Positions 8,234-17,723 of a DNA stretch of 64,000 nt are shown here, in pieces. The first letter of the stretch is position 1. Every line of letters starts with the position of its first letter. Source of the stretch: JANWYT01 sp034437555 (GTDB lineage Bacteria; Chloroflexota; Anaerolineae; Aggregatilineales; Phototrophicaceae); contig DAOTTQ010000037.1 in assembly GCA_034437555.1 (NCBI GenBank), positions 186,001-250,000 of the forward strand, given 5' to 3'. The notes beneath the pieces are model-generated. The model was not told the DNA's origin. It worked only from the letters and a program-made list of their open reading frames with translations, and did no database searches. Position numbers and translations under genes: made by a program.

Positions 8234-9262
8234 ATGACAGACCGCTATTTAATTGTTGGCTTGGGAAACCCAGGGCGCGACTATGAAAAAACACGCCACA
8301 ACGTGGGCTTTTGGGTCATTGATGAACTTGTCACACGTCACGCACTTGTCACACCTACCAAAGAGCGTAAGGCGTTGGTTTACGATGGCAACATCAACGG
8401 CATGCGCGTTATTGTCGCCAAGCCCCAAACCTACATGAACCTTAGCGGCGAATCGGTGCGTGCGTTACTCGACTTTTATAAAATTCCGTTAGAGCGTTTT
8501 ATTGTAGTACATGATGACCTTGATATTCCGTTGGGGACGCTTCGGCTACGCAAAGACGGAAGCGCGGGCGGACAAAACGGCATTAAGAACATCATCTTAC
8601 ATACAGGCACACAATCCTTTGCGCGTGTGCGCTTTGGCATTGGTCGTCCTGCGGGCAAAATGCAAGCCCGTGACCATGTGTTACAGGCGTTTAGTGGGGA
8701 TGATGCTATTCTTTCTGAGCAAGTGACGGGCAAATGTGCCGATGCCATTGAAACATGGCTAAAAGAAGGTATGGAAGTGGCAATGACGCAGTTCAACGGG
8801 GGCATTCAAGCCCCCAAAGACCCCAAGCCCGACCTATCCCAAGAGATTGCCATTGCCCAACGTGCCCATGAACTCTCACCCTATGATGTAAAGCCCTTAG
8901 AAACGCTGGCGCGTCTTTACAAAAAAAATCGCCAATTAGACGAAACCATTGCTTCACACCTTAAATTGGCAGAGCTTTATGAGAAGCTAGACAAGCGCAG
9001 GCAAATGTTGGCTGAATGGGACAACGCCGTTAAAATCCGCCCATCATTAGTCGAGTTACAAATCAAGATTGCCCACGAGAACGAAGCTCAAGACGACCCC
9101 AAACGTGCCACACAAGCATGGTTACGCCTAGCGGAGCATCACAGTGACACAGGCAACCTTGACGGTGCCATGCGTGCTGTCCTAGAAGCCTTACGCATTA
9201 ACCCACAACACCCCCGCGCACAAGAACTGCGTGAAAACCTGCAAAAGCGCATTACGGGCTAA
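8234..9262 (+). CDS. pth: Peptidyl-tRNA hydrolase fused to a C-terminal TPR domain
   Basis: Residues 1 to about 190 are a complete bacterial peptidyl-tRNA hydrolase, which recycles peptidyl-tRNA released from ribosomes. Visible are VGLGNPG (Asn12), TRHNVGF (catalytic His22), KPQTYMNLSG, VHDDLDIPLG (catalytic Asp), GGQNGIKNI and RFGIGRP. Normal Pth ends near here (about 185-200 residues). This protein continues for another 150 residues, starting near PKDPKPDLSQEIA, with helical repeats of TPR character (LARLYKKNRQLDETIASHL, LAELYEKLDK, LAEHHSDTGNLDGAMRAVLEALRINPQHPRA). The reading frame is uninterrupted, so this looks like a true fusion. The gene lies between the phosphoesterase and mfd. The TPR part probably mediates a protein contact. 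Confidence 0.92.
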   Translation: MTDRYLIVGLGNPGRDYEKTRHNVGFWVIDELVTRHALVTPTKERKALVYDGNINGMRVIVAKPQTYMNLSGESVRALLDFYKIPLERFIVVHDDLDIPLGTLRLRKDGSAGGQNGIKNIILHTGTQSFARVRFGIGRPAGKMQARDHVLQAFSGDDAILSEQVTGKCADAIETWLKEGMEVAMTQFNGGIQAPKDPKPDLSQEIAIAQRAHELSPYDVKPLETLARLYKKNRQLDETIASHLKLAELYEKLDKRRQMLAEWDNAVKIRPSLVELQIKIAHENEAQDDPKRATQAWLRLAEHHSDTGNLDGAMRAVLEALRINPQHPRAQELRENLQKRITG

Positions 9263-9363
9263 TTCATAAGATAAATAAGCCCCTGTGACCACTTTTATCT
9301 TGTGGTATCATGCTAGGCTTTGTGTTGCCAAAAACGACGGTTCTTAAAGGTTAAAGAGGGTGC

Positions 9364-12300
9364 ATGATGCGTCTTTCGGGATTAGTGGAATGGCTACGCT
9401 ATTCACAGGCTTATAAAGAACTATTGATGCAGTTACGCTCTGGTGGTGTAGGGTCACAGGTGGTTTTGCGCTCGGCGCGTCCGTTTTTATTGGCGTGTCT
9501 TGCCCAAGATTGGCAGGGTGCGCTGATTTACGTTACATCCAAAGGACGGCGTGCCTATAACATCACCGAGCAATTGCCGGTGTGGTTGGGGGATGACAGC
9601 CGTATTTTTAGATGGGCAGAGCCTACGCCCATGTTTTATGACCGCATCGCGTGGGATAAAGTGGTAATTCGTGAACGATTATCCACACTGGGCGCATTGT
9701 TTAACGCTGACGATGCAAAAAAATCCCCCATTGTCATTACGTCCGTGCGTGCCCTAATGCAACGCACACTCCCGCCCCATCAATTACGCCAAGCCACCCA
9801 ACAATTACGCGTGCGTGAGCGTACCAGCCCCGAAGCACTCGTCAGGCATTGGGTAAACATTGGCTATGAACCTAGCTCGACTGTGATAGAAAGTGGCACA
9901 TTTAGCCGTCGCGGTGGCATCCTAGATATTTACCCCATCCAAAGCGAATACCCTGTGCGTATTGAGTTTTTTGACGATGAAATAGAGAGTATTCGTGTCT
10001 TTGACCCCACCAACCAACGCTCACAGAGTAAACAAGAGAGCGTACAAATTTTGCCCGCCAGAGAAGTGTTCCCTAGCCAAACACCCCTCATTGCCAAGCA
10101 CCTAACGGGCGTTTTTGAAGGCTTGCGCGACGACGATGGGCAACTGACGAGTACCGCCCAAGACCTAGACGCGCTATCACAGGGGCAAGCCTTTGGTTTC
10201 CTTGAGCATTATATGCCGTATATCAACACAAGCCCCATTAGCTTGCTAGACCACGCGCCACAAGGCACGCTCATTTTGCTAGAAGAACAAGAGGAGCTAG
10301 AGGCAAATGCCGATGATTTGGTGAGTATTGCAGAAACGAACAAGCTAAATAACATTGCCACGCGCCAGCTTGCTCCCGACCATCCCATACCCTATGTGAC
10401 GTGGCAAACGCTGCAAGAGGCACTCGCACATCACCGCCCCCTGCACCTAACCAATAGCACCGATGAAGAAAGCTCTAAACGCCTGTTTACGCCTGCAAAA
10501 CGCTTTAGCGGACAAGTAAAGAACGTCATCAACCAAGCCCGTGAGACAAAAGACGCAGGGCAACGCATGGTCATCGTATCGGCACAAATAGACCGCCTGC
10601 GCGACCTATGGGAAGAACAAACCAGTGTAGATTTTGTTCCTAAGCAAACCGATGTTATTGAGATTCCGAAAGGCATTACCTTCGTAGAGGGTGAATTAAG
10701 CGAAGGATGGCACTTACAAACAGGCGATACCCAATTAACGCTGATTACAGACGGCGAAATCTTCAACTGGGAACGTCCAGAGCCACGCCGTAGGCATAAC
10801 GAAAAGCGTGGACGCAAAAACACCCCCGCAAGTGACTATGCCGACTGGAAAGAAGGCGAGTTTGTGGTGCATGTGGATTATGGCGTGGGACAGTTTATTA
10901 GCTTGCAATCGCGCCTTATCGAAGGGGTAGAACGCGAGTTTTTGATGGTGCGCTATGAAAACGACGATACAGTATTCGTACCCATCCACCAAGCAGACCG
11001 CCTAGCGCGCTATGTAGGGGCAGATGAAAAAGCCCCCACCCTAAACAACATCAATAAGCCTGTGGAATGGCAAAAAGCCAAAGACCGCGCACGCAAAGCC
11101 GCCGAAGAAGAAGCGCGTGAACTGCTGGAAATTTATGCCAAGCGCGTCAGCGTTCAGGGTTATGCCTATCGCCCCGATACGCCTTATCAGCACGACCTAG
11201 AAGCGAACTTTCCGTATGTAGAAACCGAAGACCAATTGCGCGTACTCACCGAGATTAAAGCCGATATGGAAATGGCTGTCCCAATGGATAGGCTGGTGTG
11301 TGGCGATGTGGGCTATGGAAAAACCGAAGTTGCCTTACGAGCCGCTTTTAAGGCAGTCATGGACGGTAAACAGGTGGCGGTGCTTGTACCAACCACCATC
11401 CTTGCCGACCAACACTATCAAACCTTTAGCCGCCGTATGGAAGGCTTTGGCGTGGTAGTTGAACTGATGTCGCGCTTTAGAACCGTCCGTGAGCAAAGCG
11501 AGGTGCTAACGCGCGCGATTAACGGCAAAGTAGACATTCTCATTGGCACACACCGCCTATTGAGTGAGGATGTTAGTTTGCCGAACTTAGGCTTGCTGGT
11601 GATTGATGAAGAGCAACGCTTTGGCGTAAAGCACAAAGAACACTTCAAAAAGTTACGCGCCCAAGTGGACATTCTCACCCTCACCGCAACGCCTATTCCA
11701 AGAACCCTGTACATGAGCCTATCAGGTGTGCGTGACATCAGCATGATTCAAACACCACCCGAAGAACGCTTGCCCGTTATTACCCACGTTAGCTCCTTTG
11801 ATAATAAGCTGGCGCGCCAAGCTATCCTACGCGAATTAGACAGAGGCGGTCAGGTGTTCGTCATTCATAATCGGATTCGCACCATAGAAACCCTCCGCGA
11901 AAGGCTAGAAGAGCTTGTGCCAGAAGCCAGCATCATTGTGGGGCATGGGCAAATGAGTGGCAAACAGCTTGAAGGTGTGATTAGTGAATTTAGTAAGGGC
12001 AAGTATGATATTTTGCTCGCCACCAGCATTATTGAAAACGGCATTGATATGCCCAATGTCAACACGCTGATTGTAGACCGTAGCGAGATGTTTGGGCTAA
12101 GCCAGCTTTATCAAATACGGGGGCGTGTGGGGCGTGGCGCACAACAGGGCTATGCCTATTTCTTTCATTCCAAAGGGAGCTTAACCGAAGAATCGCGTCA
12201 ACGGCTGAACACACTGGCAGAATACACCGATTTAGGGATGGGCTTTCAAATTGCCGTCCGTGACCTAGAAATACGCGGTTCGGGTGATATTTTAAGCATG

Positions 12301-12879
12301 AAACAAAGTGGTTACATCCAAACCATTGGGCTGCAGCTTTACAGCCAAATGCTCTCACAAGCCGTTAGCCGTCAAAAAGCCGAACTCAACGGCGAGAACA
12401 CCACCACACAAACCGTTGAAATTACCGATGTTGAGAACAGAAGAATCATCATTGACTTGCCCGTTGCCGCCTATATCCCGGAGCATTGGCTTCCCGAAAT
12501 GGCGTTACGCCTGCAAATTTATCGGCGCATTGGCAATCTAAAGCATCCCGATGAAGTCCAAGTTTTACGTGATGAACTTAAAGACCGCTTTGGTGAATTG
12601 CCCAATGCCGTAGAGGGGTTACTCTATCAGATAGAGATAAAACTGCTGGCGGTTGCCGTTCAAGCCACCGCCGTTACTAAACCACGAGAACATCTGCTTG
12701 TTAAATTGCCTTGGTTACCCCTAGTAGACCGCAATGCACTGGTTAAAGTGTTAGGTCATGGCGTTGAGGTAACCCGTGTAGCGGTGGAAGTACGCACTAG
12801 CCCCAGCACATGGCGCAATCAACTACAAGACATATTGCACACATTAGCGCAGTATCAGCCACCCGCTACAAATAACTAA
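9364..12879 (+). CDS. mfd: Transcription-repair coupling factor Mfd
   Basis: A full-length 1171-residue ATPase that removes RNA polymerase stalled at DNA lesions and recruits UvrA. In order: a UvrB-like N-terminal module (SRRGGILDIYPIQSEYPVRIEFFDDEIESIR region near 180-220), an RNA-polymerase-interacting CarD-like domain (FVVHVDYGVGQF onward, about 498-560), helicase motifs with Walker A GDVGYGKTEVA, LVPTTILADQH, IGTHRL, the DEEQ box and TATPIPRTLYMS, then QIRGRVGRG, the RAD motif region, and the TRCF C-terminal domain. ATGs at 9364 and 9367 are adjacent; AGAGG at 9355-9359 is better spaced from 9367, so the true start may be one codon later. Its end almost abuts the convergent MarR gene. Confidence 0.97.
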   Translation: MMRLSGLVEWLRYSQAYKELLMQLRSGGVGSQVVLRSARPFLLACLAQDWQGALIYVTSKGRRAYNITEQLPVWLGDDSRIFRWAEPTPMFYDRIAWDKVVIRERLSTLGALFNADDAKKSPIVITSVRALMQRTLPPHQLRQATQQLRVRERTSPEALVRHWVNIGYEPSSTVIESGTFSRRGGILDIYPIQSEYPVRIEFFDDEIESIRVFDPTNQRSQSKQESVQILPAREVFPSQTPLIAKHLTGVFEGLRDDDGQLTSTAQDLDALSQGQAFGFLEHYMPYINTSPISLLDHAPQGTLILLEEQEELEANADDLVSIAETNKLNNIATRQLAPDHPIPYVTWQTLQEALAHHRPLHLTNSTDEESSKRLFTPAKRFSGQVKNVINQARETKDAGQRMVIVSAQIDRLRDLWEEQTSVDFVPKQTDVIEIPKGITFVEGELSEGWHLQTGDTQLTLITDGEIFNWERPEPRRRHNEKRGRKNTPASDYADWKEGEFVVHVDYGVGQFISLQSRLIEGVEREFLMVRYENDDTVFVPIHQADRLARYVGADEKAPTLNNINKPVEWQKAKDRARKAAEEEARELLEIYAKRVSVQGYAYRPDTPYQHDLEANFPYVETEDQLRVLTEIKADMEMAVPMDRLVCGDVGYGKTEVALRAAFKAVMDGKQVAVLVPTTILADQHYQTFSRRMEGFGVVVELMSRFRTVREQSEVLTRAINGKVDILIGTHRLLSEDVSLPNLGLLVIDEEQRFGVKHKEHFKKLRAQVDILTLTATPIPRTLYMSLSGVRDISMIQTPPEERLPVITHVSSFDNKLARQAILRELDRGGQVFVIHNRIRTIETLRERLEELVPEASIIVGHGQMSGKQLEGVISEFSKGKYDILLATSIIENGIDMPNVNTLIVDRSEMFGLSQLYQIRGRVGRGAQQGYAYFFHSKGSLTEESRQRLNTLAEYTDLGMGFQIAVRDLEIRGSGDILSMKQSGYIQTIGLQLYSQMLSQAVSRQKAELNGENTTTQTVEITDVENRRIIIDLPVAAYIPEHWLPEMALRLQIYRRIGNLKHPDEVQVLRDELKDRFGELPNAVEGLLYQIEIKLLAVAVQATAVTKPREHLLVKLPWLPLVDRNALVKVLGHGVEVTRVAVEVRTSPSTWRNQLQDILHTLAQYQPPATNN

Positions 12880-12881
12880 TG

Positions 12882-13331
12882 CTAAAGGCTATCCAGCGTT
12901 TGAAAGGTCGCCAAAACTCTTAGAAAACTTCTGAAATCTTCGGGGGTAAAGTTTTTAGCAACCTTCTTATCAACACGATGCGCAAGCCCTATAACCTCGT
13001 CACGTCGTGCCTCTGCCTCTTGTGTAAGATGCAAACGAATCGCGCGGCGGTCTTTAGGGTCTAAACGCCTCTCTATCAATTTTTTTTCCTCTAGTTTGTC
13101 AATATTGGGAGTGAAAGAAGTGGGTGCTCTCCCCACAGCAATTGCCAATTGTGAGGCAGTTCTTCCATCCTCTTCATACAACGCACGCAAGATATAAAGC
13201 TCTACAACGGCTAAGCCAGTGTCTTGTAATTCGTCGGTAAATAATTTATCCACTTGGCGAAAAGCAATTTGCAGGTTACACCAAACAGAACCATCAAAGC
13301 GCAAGTTTGAGGCATCGTCTTCCTTGACCAT
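12882..13331 (-). CDS. MarR-family transcriptional regulator
   Basis: A 149-residue winged-helix regulator. The ATG at 13331 has AGGA seven bases upstream; a GTG two codons earlier is less likely. The domain reads LAVVELYILRALYEEDGRTASQLAIAVGRAPTSFTPNIDKLEEKKLIERRLDPKDRRAIRLHLT, with recognition helix and the DxRRxxxxLT wing of MarR proteins. Dimerisation helices flank it. MarR proteins usually repress their own gene and neighbours until a ligand or oxidant binds. A promoter (13410-13437) and an overlapping dyad (13368-13390) lie just upstream, supporting autoregulation. It is downstream of, and on the same strand as, the EamA transporter gene, a possible target. Confidence 0.88.
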   Translation of the reverse strand: MVKEDDASNLRFDGSVWCNLQIAFRQVDKLFTDELQDTGLAVVELYILRALYEEDGRTASQLAIAVGRAPTSFTPNIDKLEEKKLIERRLDPKDRRAIRLHLTQEAEARRDEVIGLAHRVDKKVAKNFTPEDFRSFLRVLATFQTLDSL

Positions 13332-13367
13332 ATACACATCCTATCGTTATACCATTAGTTCGGCTCA

Positions 13368-13390
13368 TTTGTTACAAGGTTTATAACAAA
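13368..13390 (-). promoter_or_regulatory. Candidate operator of the MarR gene
   Basis: Inverted repeat TTTGTTA, 9 bases, TAACAAA with perfect 7-base arms. It lies about 20 bases downstream of the predicted -10 element and 38 bases before the ATG at 13331, the usual place for a repressor site. Confidence 0.45.
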
Positions 13391-13409
13391 AAAATTGAGG
13401 CGTAGGGAA

Positions 13410-13437
13410 ATTATAACATAAGATTGTACGTTGTAAA
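13410..13437 (-). promoter_or_regulatory. Promoter of the MarR gene
   Basis: Read on the minus strand: TTTACA (13437-13432), 16 bases, TATAAT (13415-13410). The -10 is a consensus match. Confidence 0.6.
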
Positions 13438-13459
13438 TCATAAACACCTTAAAGTTTGC

Positions 13460-14341
13460 CTACTTATCTTTTTTAGGGCTTGCTTCTAGTAAAACTACAG
13501 CAAATACAATCAAACCCGCACCAATCCACTGCAATGGTAATACTTGCTCCCCTAACAGAAAAACAGCTAAAAGCATCGCCACGACAGGCTCAACAGACCC
13601 TATGATAGAGGCACGTGCTGCACCTATCGTTTGGATGGCGGCATTCATACAAAAAATGGGAATCACAGTACACACAATCGACAAGGCAATGAGGCTAAGA
13701 ATGGTAGCGATATTAGACGGTGCTTGTATACCAAACAACGGAATGCTAAACAGCAACACAATCCACGTAATACCCATCACCCAAGAAGTGCTGCGCAACA
13801 TGCTAGAAACACCGCTTAAAAAGCGTGCCGAGATGATAAAGTACAATGCCACAAAAAGCGCATTCGCCAGTGCGATGACAATGCCCAGCGTGCTATCCGC
13901 CGTTAAAAGTGATAAATCGGGAACAGTAAACACAATGCCAATGAGCGTTAACACCAGCGCAACCCACGCCCACACCGACAATCGAATACCAATGAGCAAG
14001 GATAGAATAGCCACCATGGCGGGATAGGTGTAAAAAAGCACCACAAACAGGCTGGCACTAATATACTGCAATGCGAAAAACGCCGACAACGCCGACAACG
14101 CATACAGCACCCCCAACACCCCCATTTGCCACAACGGTATGGGCGACGCTTTTGGCTCTTTAGGCTGTGTAACATAAAACAGCGACCAAATGATGATACA
14201 TGCCATTGTAAAACGCCAAATGGCAATATCCGTGGGGTTTAATTCTGAAACAGCGTAGATGTAGCGCGTAATCGTGGGTAAAAATGCAAAGCCCGACGCT
14301 GACCCAAACATCAGCAACAGCCCTTTTTGTTGGTTGGTCAT
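13460..14341 (-). CDS. EamA-family (DMT) transporter
   Basis: A 293-residue inner-membrane protein of about ten hydrophobic helices, formed by two EamA repeats of five helices each (roughly 8-145 and 155-285). Features typical of drug/metabolite transporters are the opening GSASGFAFLPTITRYIY, the Pro-containing FYTYPAMVAILSLLIG at the end of the first repeat, and the SVEPVVAMLLAVFLLGE segment in the second. Members export amino acids, nucleotides or other metabolites; the substrate is not predictable. It begins 117 bases after nuoN, with a stem-loop between, and precedes the MarR gene on the same strand. Confidence 0.88.
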   Translation of the reverse strand: MTNQQKGLLLMFGSASGFAFLPTITRYIYAVSELNPTDIAIWRFTMACIIIWSLFYVTQPKEPKASPIPLWQMGVLGVLYALSALSAFFALQYISASLFVVLFYTYPAMVAILSLLIGIRLSVWAWVALVLTLIGIVFTVPDLSLLTADSTLGIVIALANALFVALYFIISARFLSGVSSMLRSTSWVMGITWIVLLFSIPLFGIQAPSNIATILSLIALSIVCTVIPIFCMNAAIQTIGAARASIIGSVEPVVAMLLAVFLLGEQVLPLQWIGAGLIVFAVVLLEASPKKDK

Positions 14342-14395
14342 AGGATAGTTTTGTCCTTAAACGATAGTATGATGACTTACGAAGATACAACAAAT

Positions 14396-14425
14396 GAGGG
14401 TGTCATTTGTTAAAACGACACCCCC
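14396..14425 (-). terminator. Stem-loop at the end of the nuo operon
   Basis: Stem GGGTGTC / GACACCC with a 12-base loop, about 33 bases past the nuoN stop. On the minus strand it is followed by TCATTTGTTGT, a weak T-rich tail. Probably a terminator, perhaps leaky into the EamA gene. Confidence 0.5.
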
Positions 14426-14457
14426 ACCAAGCATAGCCGAGAACTTTTGTGATGAAA

Positions 14458-16005
14458 TTAGACCAATTTCACCATCTGTACCAAGTTTGTGATAACGAAA
14501 GGCAAAATACCCACAATCAAAACTGCACCGAGGCTGGCGTAAATTGCCCAGCGCAACGCAGGGGTTGAACCTGTGGCATCACTACCCGCTTCGTTCGTGT
14601 CTAGGTACATTCTAACGATAACCTGCATATAGTAGAACGCGCTCACCACGCTGGTAAGAACGCCCACTATGGCTAATGGGATAAGCCCTGCTTGGATAAC
14701 AACCCCAAACACCAGCCACTTGCCCATAAAGCCCGCCGTCAAGGGAATACCCGTTAGGCTAAACATAAAGATTGCCATCGCCAACGCCAAGAACGGACGG
14801 CTATTTGCCAAGCCCTTAAAGTCACTGATGTTTAGGCTAGTGCCATCATCTTTTTCAAGTGCCATCACCACAGCAAAAGCACCCAAGTTTGTAAACATAT
14901 ACGCCGCCAAGTACACCAAGACTGCTTGTGCAGCCGCGTTTCCGAGCCCATCAACCACTGTTGCCGAGCCGACAGCTGCAATAGCCATCAAGATATAGCC
15001 CGCGTGAGCAATTGACGAGTACGCCAGCATACGCTTGATATTGGTTTGCGAGAGTGCCACGATATTACCCAAAAGGAGCGTTAAAGCAGCTACCAATTGA
15101 AGCGCGTTTTGCCACGCAGCAGGTTCGCCATCACGCAAGGCAAACGCAGACAAACCCACCACCATCAAACGCAAGAGTGACGCAAAACCGCCCACTTTTG
15201 CCACTACGCTCATGAACGCAGTTACAGGGGTTGGCGCACCTTCATAAACATCGGGTGTCCACATGTGGAACGGCACAACCGCCACCTTAAAGCCCAAGCC
15301 CACAAACGCCAAAGCCGTACCCAGTAGCAACAAGGCACGCGCCGTTACAGCTTCATCGGCAAGGATGGCAGGCACACGCTGGAAAATCGCTTCTAGGTTG
15401 GTAGTGCCTGTTGCGCCATAAATAAGGGCAGCCCCATACACAAAGAATGCACTGGCAAACGCGCCTAGCACAAAGTATTTTACGCCTGCTTCTTCGGATT
15501 TTGTAGAAGCGTCGTTAAAGTCAATCGTATTGGTTGCGCGGAAAGCTGCCAACACATACAGCGGAATGCTAAGCAACTCTAGGGCAATAAACACCATTAG
15601 CAAGTCATTTGCACCTGCCATAAACATCGCCCCAGAGGACGACAGCAAAATGAGCGTATAGTATTCGCTATGGTTAATGTGGTTGCGTTGCAGATAATCT
15701 GCACTCAACAACACTGTAATGAACGCCGCCACCAAGATGATGATGTTCAAAATTGCCGTAAAAGAATCACCTGCAAACATACCGCTAAAGGCTTCGGTGC
15801 GTTCTGGCGCAATGTTAAACAGCGTCATGACAAAGCTCGCGCTAATGCCACTTAACGCAAGGAAGGGTATCCAGCGTTTGCGCTCTTCCGGTAAAAAGAT
15901 ACCCACCAATAGAACAATCATTGTTCCAAAGGCAAGGGTAATAGCCGGAAGCGCAACGCCGATGTTGTACCCGAAAAGTGTTTCTATGGTCGGTGAATCA
16001 AACAT
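14458..16005 (-). CDS. nuoN: NADH:quinone oxidoreductase subunit N
   Basis: A 515-residue polytopic subunit of the proton-pumping membrane arm of complex I, homologous to Mrp antiporter subunits. It has about 14 hydrophobic helices, including the conserved FIALELLSIPLYVLAAF (the pump glutamate and Pro break), a lysine-bearing helix GLGFKVAVVPFHMWTPDVYEGAPTPVTAFM, and KRMLAYSSIAHAGYILMA. Length is normal for NuoN. AGGAG lies 9 bases before the ATG. It is the last gene of the nuo operon, 12 bases after nuoM. Confidence 0.96.
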   Translation of the reverse strand: MFDSPTIETLFGYNIGVALPAITLAFGTMIVLLVGIFLPEERKRWIPFLALSGISASFVMTLFNIAPERTEAFSGMFAGDSFTAILNIIILVAAFITVLLSADYLQRNHINHSEYYTLILLSSSGAMFMAGANDLLMVFIALELLSIPLYVLAAFRATNTIDFNDASTKSEEAGVKYFVLGAFASAFFVYGAALIYGATGTTNLEAIFQRVPAILADEAVTARALLLLGTALAFVGLGFKVAVVPFHMWTPDVYEGAPTPVTAFMSVVAKVGGFASLLRLMVVGLSAFALRDGEPAAWQNALQLVAALTLLLGNIVALSQTNIKRMLAYSSIAHAGYILMAIAAVGSATVVDGLGNAAAQAVLVYLAAYMFTNLGAFAVVMALEKDDGTSLNISDFKGLANSRPFLALAMAIFMFSLTGIPLTAGFMGKWLVFGVVIQAGLIPLAIVGVLTSVVSAFYYMQVIVRMYLDTNEAGSDATGSTPALRWAIYASLGAVLIVGILPFVITNLVQMVKLV

Positions 16006-16017
16006 CGGCTGTTGCTC

Positions 16018-17706
16018 CTATTCGTTGGATTGTGCCACGTCGGCAGAATCGTCAGCCACGCTTATAACTGCCCCATCGGGTTCGTCGGCAGAAACTTCTG
16101 CCTGAAGGCGTTCATTGGTTATTTCAATTTGTTCTACCAATTGATTGGTGCTTTTGTCCATCACACGGAAGAACGGGTTAGGCTGAAGCCCAATCCAAAA
16201 CACCAAAATCACAATCGGCACAATCGCAGCAATTTCGCTCCACTTTAGGTTTAGGCTAAAGCCTGCTTCGCCGTGGGCGTGGTCATCATGCGCGGGGTCG
16301 CCATCGTGTGCGGGGGCTTTGAACTCGCCCATGAACACCCGTTGGTACATATAAAGCAAGTAAACCGCCGCCATAATCACGCCAAGCGTGGCAAAGAGCG
16401 TATAGAAGAAGCCCAAGTAATTGCTACCCAAAGACCCCATCAAGATAGTGAACTCACCAATGAAGCCGTTTAAGCCGGGCAAGCCCATGCTAGAAAGCGA
16501 CACAATCAACGCGACACCACCAAAGATTGGCGCAACCTTCCAGATACCGCCATAAGCTGCCATATCCTTGGTGTGGTAACGTTCATATAAAATACCCACC
16601 AACAAGAACAAACCGCCTGTGCTAATACCATGGTTGACCATTTGCAGGGTTGCACCCTGAATGCCTTGTGAATTAAGGGAGAAAATACCCAGCACCACAA
16701 AGCCCAAGTGACTGACAGAAGAGTAAGCAACCAGCTTTTTAACATCGTCTTGGGCATAGCATACCCACGCACCATACACAATGCCAATGACAGCCAATGC
16801 ACCAATCAGTGGGGCAAACTCGATGCTTTCTTTAGGGAACATGCCCAAGTTAAAGCGCACCAAGCCGTATGTCCCTAACTTAAGCAACACGCCTGCCAAG
16901 ATGATAGAACCAGCCGTAGGGGCTTGTACGTGGGCATCGGGTAGCCAGCTATGGAAGGGCCAAATCGGCACTTTGATAGCGAAGGCAATAAAGAAACCAA
17001 AGAACAAAAGCGCACCCGTAACACTGCTAGACGATGCTGCCCCCGTATTCCACGACCAATCAGGCGCGGTAATGGTGGCAATCACATCGGGCAACACAAA
17101 CGTGCCTGCTGCATTCCCCACATACAAGATAGCAATCAGCATCAAGATAGAGCCTGCCATCGTGTATAAGAAGAACTTGATGGCGGCATAAACGCGTTGT
17201 TCACCGCCCCAAATGCCCACCAAGAAGTACATCGGTACAAGCGTGACTTCCCAGAAGATGTAGAAGATGATGAGGTCTTGAATAACAAACACACCCATCA
17301 TTGCCCACTCTAGCAAAAGCAAGAAGCCATAATACAGCTTTTCGCGTCCACGGTCTTCAAAGATATTGCTTCCAAAGCTAAAAAGCACCGCAATAGGCAT
17401 GATGAATGTGGTCAACAAGACCAACAACATGCTTAAGCCGTCCACGCCCACATAGTAATCAGACGTAATTTGGGTGGTACCAAGCGTGATATTCAGCCAG
17501 TTATAGCGTTGCGCCATCTGCAAGCCCGCTTCGGCATTATTAAAGTTTGCCCACATAATGAGCGATGCCAAGAAGGTGATGATGGTCGTGGCGAGTGTCG
17601 TCCACTTGATTTGTTCTTTTTGGTCAGGCTTTAGAAATAGCAAAATCGTTAAGCCGACCAACGGCAAGAAAAGGGTAATTGTGGTTAATGAGAGACCTTC
17701 AAACAT
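16018..17706 (-). CDS. nuoM: NADH:quinone oxidoreductase subunit M
   Basis: A 562-residue antiporter-like subunit of the complex I membrane arm. Recognisable are FYIFWEVTLVPMYFLVGIWGG (pump glutamate helix), IKVPIWPFHSWLPDAHVQAPTAGSIILAGVLLKLGTYG, KKLVAYSSVSHLGFVVLG and QMVNHGISTGGLFLLVG. A loop near 470-490 is rich in His and Asp (PAHDGDPAHDDHAHGE), resembling the His-rich loop of the neighbouring NuoL. The C-terminal 60 residues are acidic and Ser/Glu/Asp-rich, longer than in typical NuoM (about 500-510 residues). It follows nuoL by 17 bases. Confidence 0.96.
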   Translation of the reverse strand: MFEGLSLTTITLFLPLVGLTILLFLKPDQKEQIKWTTLATTIITFLASLIMWANFNNAEAGLQMAQRYNWLNITLGTTQITSDYYVGVDGLSMLLVLLTTFIMPIAVLFSFGSNIFEDRGREKLYYGFLLLLEWAMMGVFVIQDLIIFYIFWEVTLVPMYFLVGIWGGEQRVYAAIKFFLYTMAGSILMLIAILYVGNAAGTFVLPDVIATITAPDWSWNTGAASSSSVTGALLFFGFFIAFAIKVPIWPFHSWLPDAHVQAPTAGSIILAGVLLKLGTYGLVRFNLGMFPKESIEFAPLIGALAVIGIVYGAWVCYAQDDVKKLVAYSSVSHLGFVVLGIFSLNSQGIQGATLQMVNHGISTGGLFLLVGILYERYHTKDMAAYGGIWKVAPIFGGVALIVSLSSMGLPGLNGFIGEFTILMGSLGSNYLGFFYTLFATLGVIMAAVYLLYMYQRVFMGEFKAPAHDGDPAHDDHAHGEAGFSLNLKWSEIAAIVPIVILVFWIGLQPNPFFRVMDKSTNQLVEQIEITNERLQAEVSADEPDGAVISVADDSADVAQSNE

Positions 17707-17723
17707 AGTATGTCTCTAGCTCC

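Noticed and set aside
9268..9302. Inverted repeat AAGATAAA...TTTATCTT between pth and mfd as a terminator.
   Set aside because: The stem is AT-only with a long loop and no T-run follows; it is not a credible terminator.
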